Counted from the stretch's first letter, positions 1 to 8,500 are shown. The stretch: 11,088 nt of DNA from Anaerolineaceae bacterium (GCA_014860845.1 JACZIY010000049.1:1-11088); one strand, 5' to 3'. The notes: generated from the letters alone by a model not told the origin. Translations and numbers: made by a program.

Positions 1-447
1 TACCACTTCAAATGGCAGCAAATACTCTGTGAACATCAGCACACCAATATTCCTGGGGCTGGCAAACTCGGGGCCAATCAAGGGAATCGGTCCGGCAACC
101 TGATTGCGGAAAAAGAAAAACAAAACCAATTCCGCAATAAACACGAAAGCTAAAACAATGGCTACCAGTCGGTGTCCTTTGATGGGTTCATAACCTGGCA
201 GCTTCTCAGCACCTAGCAGTGTTATCACAAACAGGAACAACACCATGATTGCCCCGGCATATACCGTAATCTGCGATAAGGCGATGAAAGGTGCCCCTAA
301 CGCCAGATAAAGCACAGCGACGGTCGCAAAATTCAAGACCAGAAACAACGCCGAATAGATGGCATTGCGATTGATCAACATGCCTAATGCGGACCCGACA
401 GCTACGATTGCGAGAAAAACATAAAAAATGGTTCCAATAACTGGCAT
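1..447 (-). CDS. nuoJ: NADH-quinone oxidoreductase subunit J (partial, C-terminus off the window)
   Basis: Membrane subunit of complex I, equivalent to mitochondrial ND6, lying between NuoA/NuoH and the antiporter-like subunits and involved in coupling quinone reduction to proton translocation. The frame starts at ATG 447 and stays open to base 1, giving 149 residues of a protein usually of about 165-200; the stop lies outside. Four hydrophobic segments are visible, around residues 3-25, 30-50, 54-80 and 92-113. The family hallmark is in the third: Q59-ITVYAGAIMVLFLFV, with the conserved Tyr63 and Gly65 where the conformationally mobile pi-bulge helix sits. Gln59 aligns by eye with Glu55 of E. 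coli NuoJ. A strong Shine-Dalgarno (GGGAGGGAG, 453-461) lies 5 bases before the ATG and overlaps the nuoI stop; the spacer to nuoI is 13 bases. nuoK is expected next, beyond the left edge. Confidence 0.95.
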   Translation of the reverse strand, partial: MPVIGTIFYVFLAIVAVGSALGMLINRNAIYSALFLVLNFATVAVLYLALGAPFIALSQITVYAGAIMVLFLFVITLLGAEKLPGYEPIKGHRLVAIVLAFVFIAELVLFFFFRNQVAGPIPLIGPEFASPRNIGVLMFTEYLLPFEVV

Positions 448-452
448 AAAAA

Positions 453-461
453 CTCCCTCCC
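453..461 (-). promoter_or_regulatory. Strong ribosome binding site of nuoJ
   Basis: GGGAGGGAG, five bases before ATG 447, overlapping the last base of the nuoI stop codon. It contains two alternative Shine-Dalgarno registers and is the strongest site in the operon. Confidence 0.75.
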
Positions 462-952
462 TAATCCTGAGGATCCTGCATAACAGGTACAGAACGGGTA
501 AACTCACCGGGTTTTGTTTTCTGTGGTGTAGTTTCCGCATCACCACTCACCGACTCCAACAATAATTCTTTGGTGTAAATCGATGAATGACGATCACCGA
601 ATGACATCTCATATTGATCACCCAGCACAATGGCTTCGGTGGGGCAGGCATCTTCACAGAAACCACAGAAAATACAACGTAGCATATTGATTTCATACGT
701 GGAAGCATAGCGTTCACCAGGGGAATAGCGTTCTTCGTCGGTGTTATCAGAAGCTTCCACAAAAATTGCGTCCGCCGGGCAGGCAGCTGCACATAACGCA
801 CATCCAATGCATTTTTCCAACCCGTTTTCATAGCGCTTCAGTGTATGCCTACCTTTGAAGCGTGTATGTACCGGACGTCTTTGTTCGGGATATTGTGTCG
901 TCACTGGTTTTTCCAGTGCTATTTTTAACGTGGTAAATAATCCTTTTAACAT
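461..952 (-). CDS. nuoI: NADH-quinone oxidoreductase subunit I (two [4Fe-4S] ferredoxin-like)
   Basis: Peripheral-arm subunit (mitochondrial TYKY) carrying clusters N6a and N6b, which pass electrons from the NuoG chain to N2 in NuoB. The protein has 163 residues, a normal length. The two cluster motifs are complete: C48-x2-C51-x2-C54-x3-C58-P and C93-x2-C96-x2-C99-x3-C103-P. The N-terminal 40 residues are basic and partly amphipathic, as expected for the segment that lies along the membrane at NuoH. The C-terminal 30 residues are polar and look unstructured, a variable tail in the family. The ATG at 952 is preceded by TAGGAGATTAGGACG, with purine-rich matches at two distances. The gene follows nuoH after 12 bases and precedes nuoJ by 13. 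Identification is firm. Confidence 0.98.
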   Translation of the reverse strand: MLKGLFTTLKIALEKPVTTQYPEQRRPVHTRFKGRHTLKRYENGLEKCIGCALCAAACPADAIFVEASDNTDEERYSPGERYASTYEINMLRCIFCGFCEDACPTEAIVLGDQYEMSFGDRHSSIYTKELLLESVSGDAETTPQKTKPGEFTRSVPVMQDPQD

Positions 953-964
953 CGTCCTAATCTC

Positions 965-1972
965 CTAGTTTACCAAGACCACAACCACAGCCGTGATAAT
1001 CACGTTAAGTAATGCCAGCGGAAACATGATTTTCCAACCTAATTGCATCAGACGGTCATAGCGGATACGTGGCCAGGTTGCACGTACCCAGATCAATACA
1101 CCCAGATAAATAACAACTTTTGCCAACAAATAAATCGGACCCAACCAGGGAATCTGATCCACAAAAGGTCCGTCAAAACCACCAAAGAACAGGGTCGCAC
1201 CAATCACAGAAATCGCGACCATTTTGATATATTCAGCCATGAAGAATAATGCAAACTTCATACCCGAATATTCAGCATGATAACCAGCTGTCAATTCTTG
1301 CTCTGCCTCAGGCATATCAAAAGGAGCGCGGTTGATTTCTGCAATACTGGCAAAGAAGTAAATCAGGAATGCTGCTGGTTGCAAAACCACATACCACAGG
1401 CTGCCCTGCTGGGCTCGCACGATATCCACCATACTCAACGAACCTGCCAGCACGACCGGTCCCATAAAGGCTAACCCTAAAGCCAACTCGTAACTGATCA
1501 TTTGCGCGGTCGCGCGCAAGCCACCCAATAAAGCATACTTATTATTGGAGGACCAGCCCGCCAATGTGATGCCATATACGGAAATGGAGGTGACTGCCAT
1601 AATATAAACAACCGCCACATTGACATCCGATATGAACAGGTTCACCTCACGCCTAAAGATCACCATCGCTTCACCCCAGGGGATCACCGCCAGAACAATC
1701 AGCGCAGGGATTACTGTGATAATGGGAGCGAGGACGAAGATGAACTTGTCGGCATTGGCCGGGATTAATTCTTCCTTGAAAATCAATTTAAGACCGTCAG
1801 CAGCTGGTTGCAGCAATCCAAATGGACCGGCACGGTTTGGCCCAATCCGCGATTGAATGCGCGCCAAGAAACGGCGTTCATATACCGTCACATACATAAA
1901 TCCCACGGTTAAGAAGATAATCAAAATCAGGGATTTTATGATCCATTCCCAAATTAAGGCAGCATCTATCAT
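965..1972 (-). CDS. nuoH: NADH-quinone oxidoreductase subunit H (membrane, quinone-channel subunit)
   Basis: Membrane subunit equivalent to ND1. It docks the peripheral arm to the membrane and forms much of the quinone-access tunnel and the charged E-channel. It has 335 residues and about eight hydrophobic helices. Signature loops are intact: ERRFLARIQSRIGPNRAGP (32-50), followed by GLLQPAADGLKLIFKEE, and the acidic cytoplasmic loop EINRAPFDMPEAEQEL (212-227) followed by AGYHAEYSGMKFALFFMAEY. Many family members have NRPPFDLPE here; Ala217 and Met220 are mild variants. The acidic residues E212, D219, E222, E224, E226 and E234 thought to transmit the redox signal are present. Translation starts at ATG 1972 with AGAGG about seven bases upstream, 15 bases after the nuoG stop. 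Identification is firm. Confidence 0.98.
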   Translation of the reverse strand: MIDAALIWEWIIKSLILIIFLTVGFMYVTVYERRFLARIQSRIGPNRAGPFGLLQPAADGLKLIFKEELIPANADKFIFVLAPIITVIPALIVLAVIPWGEAMVIFRREVNLFISDVNVAVVYIMAVTSISVYGITLAGWSSNNKYALLGGLRATAQMISYELALGLAFMGPVVLAGSLSMVDIVRAQQGSLWYVVLQPAAFLIYFFASIAEINRAPFDMPEAEQELTAGYHAEYSGMKFALFFMAEYIKMVAISVIGATLFFGGFDGPFVDQIPWLGPIYLLAKVVIYLGVLIWVRATWPRIRYDRLMQLGWKIMFPLALLNVIITAVVVVLVN

Positions 1973-1987
1973 GAATCAACCTCTGCT

Positions 1988-4483
1988 TTACGCTTCTGGT
2001 TCCGGAACCAGTCGCTGAATTTGAACAAATACCGGTGATGAAATCGGGAAGCCATTGCTGCGCGCAACCAGTGCCACATCCTGTGGTACATCTCCATCCA
2101 ATTTCACACCACTGACCACTTCATTCCCGGCCACTTTCACTTTGATCTGATCACCATCCTGTAACTGATATTTATCAGCCAGCACAGGATGCACCAACAG
2201 AACCTGAGGGGCTAAGCGTTTAGCAAGAATCTGGCTGGGTTGTATTAACTGCCCACGGTCATACAGTGCCGTGACCGGTACTACTTTTATACCAGTAGCA
2301 ACTTCTTCCTGCGGTTCAACCAGGATCAATGTGCCCAGAGACAGTTCCTCACCGCGATCTGCACTGCTGGTTAATTGAATTCCGATGCCATATTCATTTT
2401 CATAACCGGTGCCTGCATAATAAGAATCAGTCCGGCTGATCAATGGCCACTGCTCCGCTCGTTCTGCCAGATGGCTATAGGTAATTTCCTCGTATCCTTT
2501 AATCTTCTCGTTGATCCTGTTCATGACCAATACCGGTGAACGATCTTCGGTTGAAAGTCCCATTAATCTGCCTAACTGTGCAGCAATCTGGTAATCTGGT
2601 TTCGGGCCTTCGATATGATGTAACACGATATCAAAGCGTTGCACCCTGCGTTCTCCGGAAGTATAAGTACCTTCGCGCTCAATCTGTGCCTGCACCGGGA
2701 AGACTACATCCGCCATTTTCGCAGTATCCGTCATAAACATCTCGAAGACAACCACAAAATCAGTTTCTTCCAAAGCCTGTGCCAGGATGGGGTTATCACC
2801 AGCGGGATCAGCAGCGGCAATGATAGCCACATCCGCTTCCCGAAGCGTGCCTTTGAGGTTGCGATCAGGGTGGAATCCCATATCCCAGGCACCCTGCATA
2901 TTGGGTTTGTCCCACACTGCCAGCAAGCCATTGTTGGGTTTGCCATAATAACCACGCTCAACCAGTAGTTTGGCGCATGCTTTTACCAGTTGCTCACTGC
3001 CATTCAAGCCCAAACCATCACTACCATAAATCACCAGGCCATTCTCAGCTTCAGCAAATGCTTTGGCTGCCTGGGCAAATTCATCTTTTCCCTTGCCATC
3101 CAGCAATGCATTGATGGCTGCTGCTTCCTGACCAAATTCATAACGCAGTACATGATTTGCATATTTATCCAAACGGGTGGTACGGGCATTGGCAACAATC
3201 AGGGTTGCACCTCGCTGGGCTGCCTGTTTCACCCTCAACCACCACAGCGGTGCTTCTTCGTGTAAATCACTGGCAACGACCAAAATGGCAGTGCCTGTTC
3301 CCATATCTGAGAAATTCGAACCTTTTCCGAGACCAATCTGGGCTGTCAGGTCACCACCAGCCATCTGGCTGTATAGAACCGCTTTCCCGTTCTGTGATTG
3401 ATTCAATTGCTGGAAATTGAACAGATCTTCATTCGTCAAGCGGCCACCAGCTAAGGTCACCAAACGAACTTGTTCAGCACGTAATTTATCTTCAATCCGC
3501 TGATAGGCCTCATCCCAGCTTACCGGTACCAGTTTGTCATCTTTGCGCATCAATGGTTGCGTTAATCGTTCAGAAGAATCGACGTAATGATATCCCAGGC
3601 GACCTTTATCACACAGCCAGAGTTCATTCACAAATTCGTTCTGGCGTGGCATGGCGCGCTTGATCACAGTCTTGCCACCACTCTTTGCTTCACGACGAAT
3701 ATTATAGACAAGGTTACAACCAACAGCACAGTGTGCACAAATAGACGGGTCTCTTTCCATTTCCCATGGTCGGGCAGCAAAGTGAAAATCTACCGTAGTC
3801 AAGGCACCCACCGGGCAGATGTCTGTGGTATTGCCAGAGAAGATTGAGTCAAATCCAGGTTCTGAATAGGTGCGAATCTCTAGGGAGCGACCACGTTGAT
3901 AGAAATGTAACACCGGGTCGTCCGCAACTTCATGCTGGAAGCGTACACATAAACCGCATTGAATGCAGCGTTCTCGATCCAGCAAGATCATTTCACCTAA
4001 AGGAACGTGTTTAGCAAAATGTTTCTTATCATCATAAATAAAGCGGCTTTTACCTGGACCGTGCAACATGGTCAAATCCTGTAAGGCACATTCACCACCC
4101 TTATCGCAGATCGGGCAATCTAATGGATGCGAAGTGAGAATAAATTCGAGGATGGATTTTCGTCCTTCATTTACTTTTTCCGTGGTGGTTCGTACTTCCA
4201 TCCCTTCCACAACCGGTGTCGTGCAACCTGTTTCCAGTTTGGGAGCAAAAGAGATCTTGGGAGTGCCATCTTCATTTTTAACCAATTCACCGGTTGCGCG
4301 GTCGCGTTGTGGGAAGCCAACTTCAACCAGGCACATCCGGCACATGCCAACAGGTTCCATTTTGGGGTGATAACAGAAAACCGGGATGTTAATGCCCACC
4401 TTTCTGGCAGCATCCACAATTAATGTCCCGGCAGGTACTGAGACGATTTGTTGATCTATTTTCAGTGTTACCATATCAGCCAT
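1988..4483 (-). CDS. nuoG: NADH-quinone oxidoreductase subunit G (75-kDa type, four Fe-S clusters including N7)
   Basis: Largest peripheral subunit, 831 residues (E. coli about 908, Thermus about 783). It conducts electrons from NuoF to NuoI. Ligands read directly: N1b [2Fe-2S] C37, C48, C51, C87; N5 H119-x3-C123-x2-C126-x5-C132; N4 C173, C176, C179, C223; and the off-path N7 cluster C249-x2-C252-x3-C256 with C291. The 35-residue gap before C87 resembles the Thermus form, not the short E. coli loop. From about residue 295 to 690 there is a molybdopterin-oxidoreductase-like fold that in this family binds no molybdenum, and residues of about 705-831 form the MopB C-terminal beta domain. ATG 4483 has GGAG eight bases upstream, inside the end of nuoF; the intergenic gap is 4 bases. 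An alternative start at Met4 is less well spaced. Confidence 0.97.
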   Translation of the reverse strand: MADMVTLKIDQQIVSVPAGTLIVDAARKVGINIPVFCYHPKMEPVGMCRMCLVEVGFPQRDRATGELVKNEDGTPKISFAPKLETGCTTPVVEGMEVRTTTEKVNEGRKSILEFILTSHPLDCPICDKGGECALQDLTMLHGPGKSRFIYDDKKHFAKHVPLGEMILLDRERCIQCGLCVRFQHEVADDPVLHFYQRGRSLEIRTYSEPGFDSIFSGNTTDICPVGALTTVDFHFAARPWEMERDPSICAHCAVGCNLVYNIRREAKSGGKTVIKRAMPRQNEFVNELWLCDKGRLGYHYVDSSERLTQPLMRKDDKLVPVSWDEAYQRIEDKLRAEQVRLVTLAGGRLTNEDLFNFQQLNQSQNGKAVLYSQMAGGDLTAQIGLGKGSNFSDMGTGTAILVVASDLHEEAPLWWLRVKQAAQRGATLIVANARTTRLDKYANHVLRYEFGQEAAAINALLDGKGKDEFAQAAKAFAEAENGLVIYGSDGLGLNGSEQLVKACAKLLVERGYYGKPNNGLLAVWDKPNMQGAWDMGFHPDRNLKGTLREADVAIIAAADPAGDNPILAQALEETDFVVVFEMFMTDTAKMADVVFPVQAQIEREGTYTSGERRVQRFDIVLHHIEGPKPDYQIAAQLGRLMGLSTEDRSPVLVMNRINEKIKGYEEITYSHLAERAEQWPLISRTDSYYAGTGYENEYGIGIQLTSSADRGEELSLGTLILVEPQEEVATGIKVVPVTALYDRGQLIQPSQILAKRLAPQVLLVHPVLADKYQLQDGDQIKVKVAGNEVVSGVKLDGDVPQDVALVARSNGFPISSPVFVQIQRLVPEPEA

Positions 4484-4487
4484 ATGA

Positions 4488-5741
4488 CTAACTCCTCACA
4501 TGCGTTTCAAAATCTGCGCGAAAACGATCAACCGCTGTGACCACAGCCATGGTTGAAAACTCACCCAATGCACACAGACACTTACCTTGCATCTGTAAAG
4601 CGACACTCCGTAATAGATCAATATCCTCGCTGCTGGATTCATTTGCCATCATATGTTTGGCGAGGCTATTCATCCAGAAAGTCCCTTCACGGCATGGTGT
4701 ACACTTGCCGCACGATTCATGTTTAAAGAAATTTACAGTCTTACTCACCAACCAGGCCATATCGACTGTTTCATCCAGGATAATGACCGAAGCTGAACCC
4801 AACGGGGCTTTGATACGTTCCATACAGGTCTCATATGCCAGAGGGGTTTGAAGACAATAATCGTCAGCGACGACAACATCCGAGGAAGCGCCTGCCGACA
4901 TCACAGCTTTAATCTTGTTATCATTCACAATCCCGCCACCATGCTCAAAGATCAATTCCTGATAGGTGACGCCTAAAGGCAATTCATAATTACCAGGTTT
5001 TTTGACACAGCCGGACAACGAGAAAATTTTTACACCCGGGCTTTGTTCGGTGCCAAAACTGCGGTACCAATCAGCCCCTTTTTGGAGGATCATGGGCAAA
5101 TTGGTCAACGTCTCCACATTATTGATCAAGGTCGGTTTACCATATAAGCCAACGACAGCCGGGAAAGGTGGTCGCAATCGCGGTTGTCCCAATTTCCCTT
5201 CCAGCGATTCCAATAGCGCTGTTTCCTCACCGCAGATATAAGCGCCAGCTCCCAGGTGGGTGTTGATTTTCAACGAGTAATCAGTTCCCAGGATCTTATC
5301 ACCCAGGTAACCAGCTTCCTCCAAATCTTTTATTTTCTCATCCAGGAAAGCTGCCAACTGCCAGAACTCTCCGCGCAGATAAACATATGCCTGGTTCGCC
5401 TGTACGGCATAACAGGCGATCATTAACCCTTCTAAGAACTGGAATGGATTGCTTTCCATGATCTCACGATCTTTAAATGTGCCTGGTTCCGACTCATCCG
5501 CATTGGCAACAACATAATGAGGCCAGGAGTTATTGGGTAAAAATCCCCATTTGATACCAGTTGGGAAACCTGCACCACCACGGCCGCGTAATCCAGAGTT
5601 TTTGACCTCTAATGTTACATCAGCCGGTTGCATGCTTTTTACGGCTTTCTCAAAAGCCACAAAGCCATCATTAGCTTTGTATACTTTCAGATCATCAATT
5701 CCAGGAACATCCCGGTGGCGTAAGAGAATATATTTTTCCAT
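4488..5741 (-). CDS. nuoF: NADH-quinone oxidoreductase subunit F (NADH/FMN-binding)
   Basis: Catalytic entry point of complex I: binds NADH and FMN and carries cluster N3. With the start chosen here the protein has 417 residues, typical of the family. NADH/FMN contacts include the glycine-rich GLRGRGGAGFPTGIKW (50-65) and the HLGAGAYICGEETALLESLE stretch (162-181). N3 is ligated by C344-x2-C347-x2-C350 and C390, in SCGKCTPCREG and CALGE. C388 is an extra cysteine beside C390. The frame is open further upstream to a TTG at 5789, but that adds 16 basic residues with no family match. ATG 5741 has a perfect GGAGG six bases before it and follows the nuoE stop by one base, so it is clearly the real start. 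The presence of nuoE and nuoG on either side shows it is the complex I subunit and not HoxF or a formate dehydrogenase diaphorase. Confidence 0.98.
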   Translation of the reverse strand: MEKYILLRHRDVPGIDDLKVYKANDGFVAFEKAVKSMQPADVTLEVKNSGLRGRGGAGFPTGIKWGFLPNNSWPHYVVANADESEPGTFKDREIMESNPFQFLEGLMIACYAVQANQAYVYLRGEFWQLAAFLDEKIKDLEEAGYLGDKILGTDYSLKINTHLGAGAYICGEETALLESLEGKLGQPRLRPPFPAVVGLYGKPTLINNVETLTNLPMILQKGADWYRSFGTEQSPGVKIFSLSGCVKKPGNYELPLGVTYQELIFEHGGGIVNDNKIKAVMSAGASSDVVVADDYCLQTPLAYETCMERIKAPLGSASVIILDETVDMAWLVSKTVNFFKHESCGKCTPCREGTFWMNSLAKHMMANESSSEDIDLLRSVALQMQGKCLCALGEFSTMAVVTAVDRFRADFETHVRS

Positions 5742-5742
5742 C

Positions 5743-6258
5743 TTATGCCTCCTGCTCTGCTGTGACCTTGCGGCGAATTTCTTCCACAATCTGCATGGTG
5801 ATTTCTACATTCTGATCTTCGTAATATTTAATCTCGCCGTCGCCCTGCAACTGGAACATGGGGGCTCGGTGACAGGCCGCCAGACATTTCACAGCTTCGA
5901 CAGTAAACAAGCCATCGGCTGTGGTCTCACCTTCTTTTACACCTAATTTTTCACATATCTGCTCCAGATAGCTTTCAGAGCCGCGTAATGCACAGGGTAA
6001 ATCGGTGCAGATCTGAATGCGATAACGTCCGGCTGGTTCTGCATGGAACAATGTATAAAAACCCATGATCGCGGCTACATCCGTCTCTGATATACCAGCG
6101 ATTTCAGCAATATCCGACAACGCATCTGTAGGAACATAACCAGTTTCGCGTTGCGCCAGGAACAGTAAAGGCATTACAGCAGAACGCTTTCCTTCTGCTG
6201 GATAACGTGCCAATATTCCCTGGATTTCTTTTTCGTATTTGTTATATAGTTTGTTCAC
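5743..6258 (-). CDS. nuoE: NADH-quinone oxidoreductase subunit E (24-kDa type [2Fe-2S])
   Basis: Thioredoxin-like [2Fe-2S] subunit that holds N1a next to the FMN of NuoF. It has 171 residues when started at GTG 6258. N1a ligands are C84-x4-C89 (CTDLPC) and C125-x3-C129 (CLAACHRAP). The N-terminal part is helical, with the family pattern LLFLAQRETGYVP (31-43) and the MGFYTLF stretch. The frame is open upstream to 6495, but that extension lies within nuoD in another frame and reads as non-native sequence. The GTG start overlaps the nuoD TGA stop (GTGA, 6255-6258), a classical translational-coupling junction, and GGGAG lies ten bases upstream. The gene ends one base before nuoF. Identification is firm; the GTG start is very likely. 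Confidence 0.96.
   Translation of the reverse strand: MNKLYNKYEKEIQGILARYPAEGKRSAVMPLLFLAQRETGYVPTDALSDIAEIAGISETDVAAIMGFYTLFHAEPAGRYRIQICTDLPCALRGSESYLEQICEKLGVKEGETTADGLFTVEAVKCLAACHRAPMFQLQGDGEIKYYEDQNVEITMQIVEEIRRKVTAEQEA
5748..5752 (-). promoter_or_regulatory. Ribosome binding site deciding the nuoF start
   Basis: Perfect GGAGG within the last codons of nuoE, six bases before ATG 5741. It rules out the 16-residue N-terminal extension that begins at TTG 5789. Confidence 0.85.
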
Positions 6259-7484
6259 CGATCCGCATCTCCCAGAACAATATCGATTGATCCAACAATA
6301 CCAATCAGGTCTGCTATGTAATGTCCTCGACTCATAACCGGTACTGCCTGTAAATTCGAAAAGGTTGGGGTTACCAGGTGCACCCGGTAAGGCTTGGCAG
6401 TTCCATCGCTTTCCATATACACACCCAACTCGCCACGTGGCGATTCCGTAGCAACGTATACATGCCCGGCTGGAGGCGTGAAGCCTTCTGTCCATAACTT
6501 GAAATGATGGATCAATGCTTCCATACTCACACCAATTTCCGAGCGTGGTGGTGGTACGTATTTGCGATTGTTGCTGCGTACTGGGCCGTAAGGCAACTTG
6601 TTTAAGGCTTGTTCGATGATTCGCAAGGATTGGGTCATTTCCTCCACCCGCACACGATACCGGGCGTAAATATCGCCTTCTGTGTGGGTGGGAATGTCAA
6701 AATCGTACAAATCATAACCGCTGTAAGGTTGTTTTTTACGCAGGTCATGTGTTATACCCGACCCGCGAATCACTGGTCCGGATAACCCATACTGGAAACA
6801 ATCTTCTTTCGTTAAAATCCCAATTCCTTTGGTACGATCGAGGAAAATTTCATTTTTTTCCAGCAAATCATCATATTCTTTGATGCGCCGGGGCATGACT
6901 TTCAGAAAATCACGTACGGTGGCTTCAAACTCCACCGGTACATCCCGCCACAAGCCACCGGGACGTATAAAAGTTGTCATCATCCGCTGGCCAGAGACCA
7001 ATTCAAAAATGTTTAGAATTAATTCGCGTTCGCGAAAGCAATATAAAAACATTGACATCGCGCCTAAATCAAGAGCCGAGGTGCCTAACCATAACAAATG
7101 TGATGAAATTCGTTGAAGTTCAGCCAGAATTACCCGGATTGCCTGCGCTCTGGGAGGAACATCCAATTCGGTCAGTTTTTCAACCGCCAGACAATATGTC
7201 ATGTTGTTTCCCATCGGATTCAGGTAATCCAGGCGATCCGTCATCACCTCTGCCTGCTGGTAATTTTTCGACTCAGCAGTTTTTTCAACACCGGTATGCA
7301 GGAAGCCAATGTCAGGAATAACATTTACTACAACCTCACCATCCAGCTCCAATAGCAATCGTAGAACACCATGTGTACTGGGGTGCTGAGGGCCCATGTT
7401 GAGTAACATGGTTTCGCCAGTCATGGCACGGTCAGAAACCAGATGTCTTAACTCATCTACCGATACTTCTCGAATATCTGTCAT
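6255..7484 (-). CDS. nuoD: NADH-quinone oxidoreductase subunit D (49-kDa type)
   Basis: Core peripheral-arm subunit descended from the [NiFe]-hydrogenase large subunit; with NuoB it forms the quinone headgroup site. It has 409 residues, the same length as Thermus Nqo4. The quinone-binding residues align without gaps: GPQHPSTHG (31-39) with His34 and His38, and Tyr87 in RLDYLNPMGNN. Other signatures include RISSHLLWLGT, IRPGGLWRD, and the C-terminal SRGHYIADLIGIVGSIDIVL. The [NiFe] cysteine pairs are absent, as expected for complex I and unlike membrane-bound hydrogenases. The C-terminus ends DADR, near the usual GEVDR. ATG 7484 has GGGAG six bases upstream and lies 19 bases after nuoC, the longest spacer in the operon. 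The stop overlaps the nuoE start by four bases. Confidence 0.98.
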   Translation of the reverse strand: MTDIREVSVDELRHLVSDRAMTGETMLLNMGPQHPSTHGVLRLLLELDGEVVVNVIPDIGFLHTGVEKTAESKNYQQAEVMTDRLDYLNPMGNNMTYCLAVEKLTELDVPPRAQAIRVILAELQRISSHLLWLGTSALDLGAMSMFLYCFRERELILNIFELVSGQRMMTTFIRPGGLWRDVPVEFEATVRDFLKVMPRRIKEYDDLLEKNEIFLDRTKGIGILTKEDCFQYGLSGPVIRGSGITHDLRKKQPYSGYDLYDFDIPTHTEGDIYARYRVRVEEMTQSLRIIEQALNKLPYGPVRSNNRKYVPPPRSEIGVSMEALIHHFKLWTEGFTPPAGHVYVATESPRGELGVYMESDGTAKPYRVHLVTPTFSNLQAVPVMSRGHYIADLIGIVGSIDIVLGDADR

Positions 7485-7503
7485 TTATTTCTCCCTCAGC
7501 CCT

Positions 7504-8016
7504 TTAATCTTTTGGATGGGGTTTATTGATCATGATTTCATCAAAATTGAAGCTGAACTGCACTTCTTCATAGCCCAACGGATAATCTTTCCGCAACGGA
7601 TGACCTACCCAATCCTCAGGCATCACCATTCTGCGTAAATCCGGATGCCCTGTGAAATGGATACCGAACAGGTCATACACTTCACGCTCCTTCCAATTCG
7701 CGCTGGAATAGATGCCCTGAACAGTGTCCAGCCTGGGTTTGTTTCCATCAATCCGAGTACGCACCTGTAAACGTACATTGTGCGGCATCGAATATAACTG
7801 GTAAATGACATGAAAGCGTGGAGTTTCATGAGGGTAATAATCCACAGCAGTGACATCCATGCAGATATTAAAAGCATGCTGATCGCGAAGTTCCAGCATG
7901 AAAGTCTGAATTTTTTCAGGCTCAATATAAACTGTATATTCTCCCCGAAACTCTTCCAACTCAACCTGATGGCGATCTTGTAAACTGGCAATGGTATTTT
8001 GCAAATGTTCGCTCAT
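7504..8016 (-). CDS. nuoC: NADH-quinone oxidoreductase subunit C (30-kDa type)
   Basis: Peripheral-arm scaffold subunit that packs on NuoD; it carries no cofactor. It has 170 residues as a separate protein, not fused to NuoD as in E. coli. The family signature is complete at residues 108-146: W-K-E-R-E-V-Y-D-L-F-G-I, then GHPDLRRMVMPEDW, then GHPLRKDYPL. The N-terminal half has the usual beta-rich pattern. ATG 8016 follows the nuoB stop by one base; the best Shine-Dalgarno is AAGGA, eleven bases upstream within the nuoB end, so initiation may depend on coupling to nuoB. Identification is firm. Confidence 0.98.
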   Translation of the reverse strand: MSEHLQNTIASLQDRHQVELEEFRGEYTVYIEPEKIQTFMLELRDQHAFNICMDVTAVDYYPHETPRFHVIYQLYSMPHNVRLQVRTRIDGNKPRLDTVQGIYSSANWKEREVYDLFGIHFTGHPDLRRMVMPEDWVGHPLRKDYPLGYEEVQFSFNFDEIMINKPHPKD

Positions 8017-8017
8017 T

Positions 8018-8500
8018 TTACGCCCAATCCTTGATTTTTTCTTTTCTTACCTTTTCATGCAAGGTCAAAACACCATGAATCAGCGCTTCTGGACGGGGTG
8101 GACATCCGGCAACATACACATCAACCGGAACAATCTCATCAACACCCTGTAAAATGGCATAATTGTTGAAAATGCCACCACAAGAAGCGCAATCACCCAT
8201 TGCAATCACCCATTTCGGGGCTGGCATCTGGTCATACAATTTGCGGACAACCGGTGCCATCTTACGGGAAACACGACCAGCGACAATCATCAAATCAGAT
8301 TGTCGTGGACTGGCACGCATCAATTCCATTCCAAAACGGCTCATATCATAATCTGCAGCCTGAGCTGACATCATCTCAATGGCGCAACAGGCTAATCCAA
8401 ACAACATCGGCCACATCGCATTGGTTCGTGACCAATTGACAGCTTTTTCCAGGGACGTGGTCACAATCCCCATATTTCCAGCTTTTTGTTCTAATCCCAT
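8018..8500 (-). CDS. nuoB: NADH-quinone oxidoreductase subunit B (PSST type, cluster N2)
   Basis: Carries the terminal [4Fe-4S] cluster N2 that reduces quinone at the NuoB/NuoD interface. It has 160 residues from the start at ATG 8500. N2 ligands are the tandem C38-C39 (in [11 protein letters not shown]), C104 (MGDCASCGG) and C133 ([11 protein letters not shown]), the standard arrangement. The quinone-facing stretch [21 protein letters not shown] is also present. The frame is open to another ATG at 8521, which would add seven residues. I prefer 8500 because GAAAGG lies nine bases before it and the family usually starts close to this point; the upstream ATG has only a distant AGAGG. With this start the gene overlaps the end of nuoA by ten bases. 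Confidence 0.96.
   Translation of the reverse strand: MGLEQKAGNMGIVTTSLEKAVNWSRTNAMWPMLFGLACCAIEMMSAQAADYDMSRFGMELMRASPRQSDLMIVAGRVSRKMAPVVRKLYDQMPAPKWVIAMGDCASCGGIFNNYAILQGVDEIVPVDVYVAGCPPRPEALIHGVLTLHEKVRKEKIKDWA

Noticed and set aside
2639..2968. 109-residue plus-strand frame antisense to nuoG
   Set aside because: Fully inside nuoG, low-quality composition, no ribosome site that stands out, no family features.
5533..5946. 137-residue plus-strand frame antisense to nuoF/nuoE
   Set aside because: It lies opposite two firmly identified genes, has no recognisable motif and spans their junction. Its openness follows from the codon use of the real genes.
6255..6495. Apparent frameshift or fusion between nuoD and nuoE
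   Set aside because: The nuoD frame is intact to its normal C-terminus, and the nuoE frame is merely open upstream by chance. The GTGA overlap explains the junction without an error.
6255..7484. nuoD as a large subunit of a membrane-bound [NiFe] hydrogenase
   Set aside because: The two CxxC pairs that hold the NiFe site are missing, the quinone-site His38 and Tyr87 are present, and nuoEFG surround it.
7623..7991. 122-residue minus-strand frame inside nuoC
   Set aside because: Overlaps nuoC in another frame; nuoC has the full family signature, this one has none.
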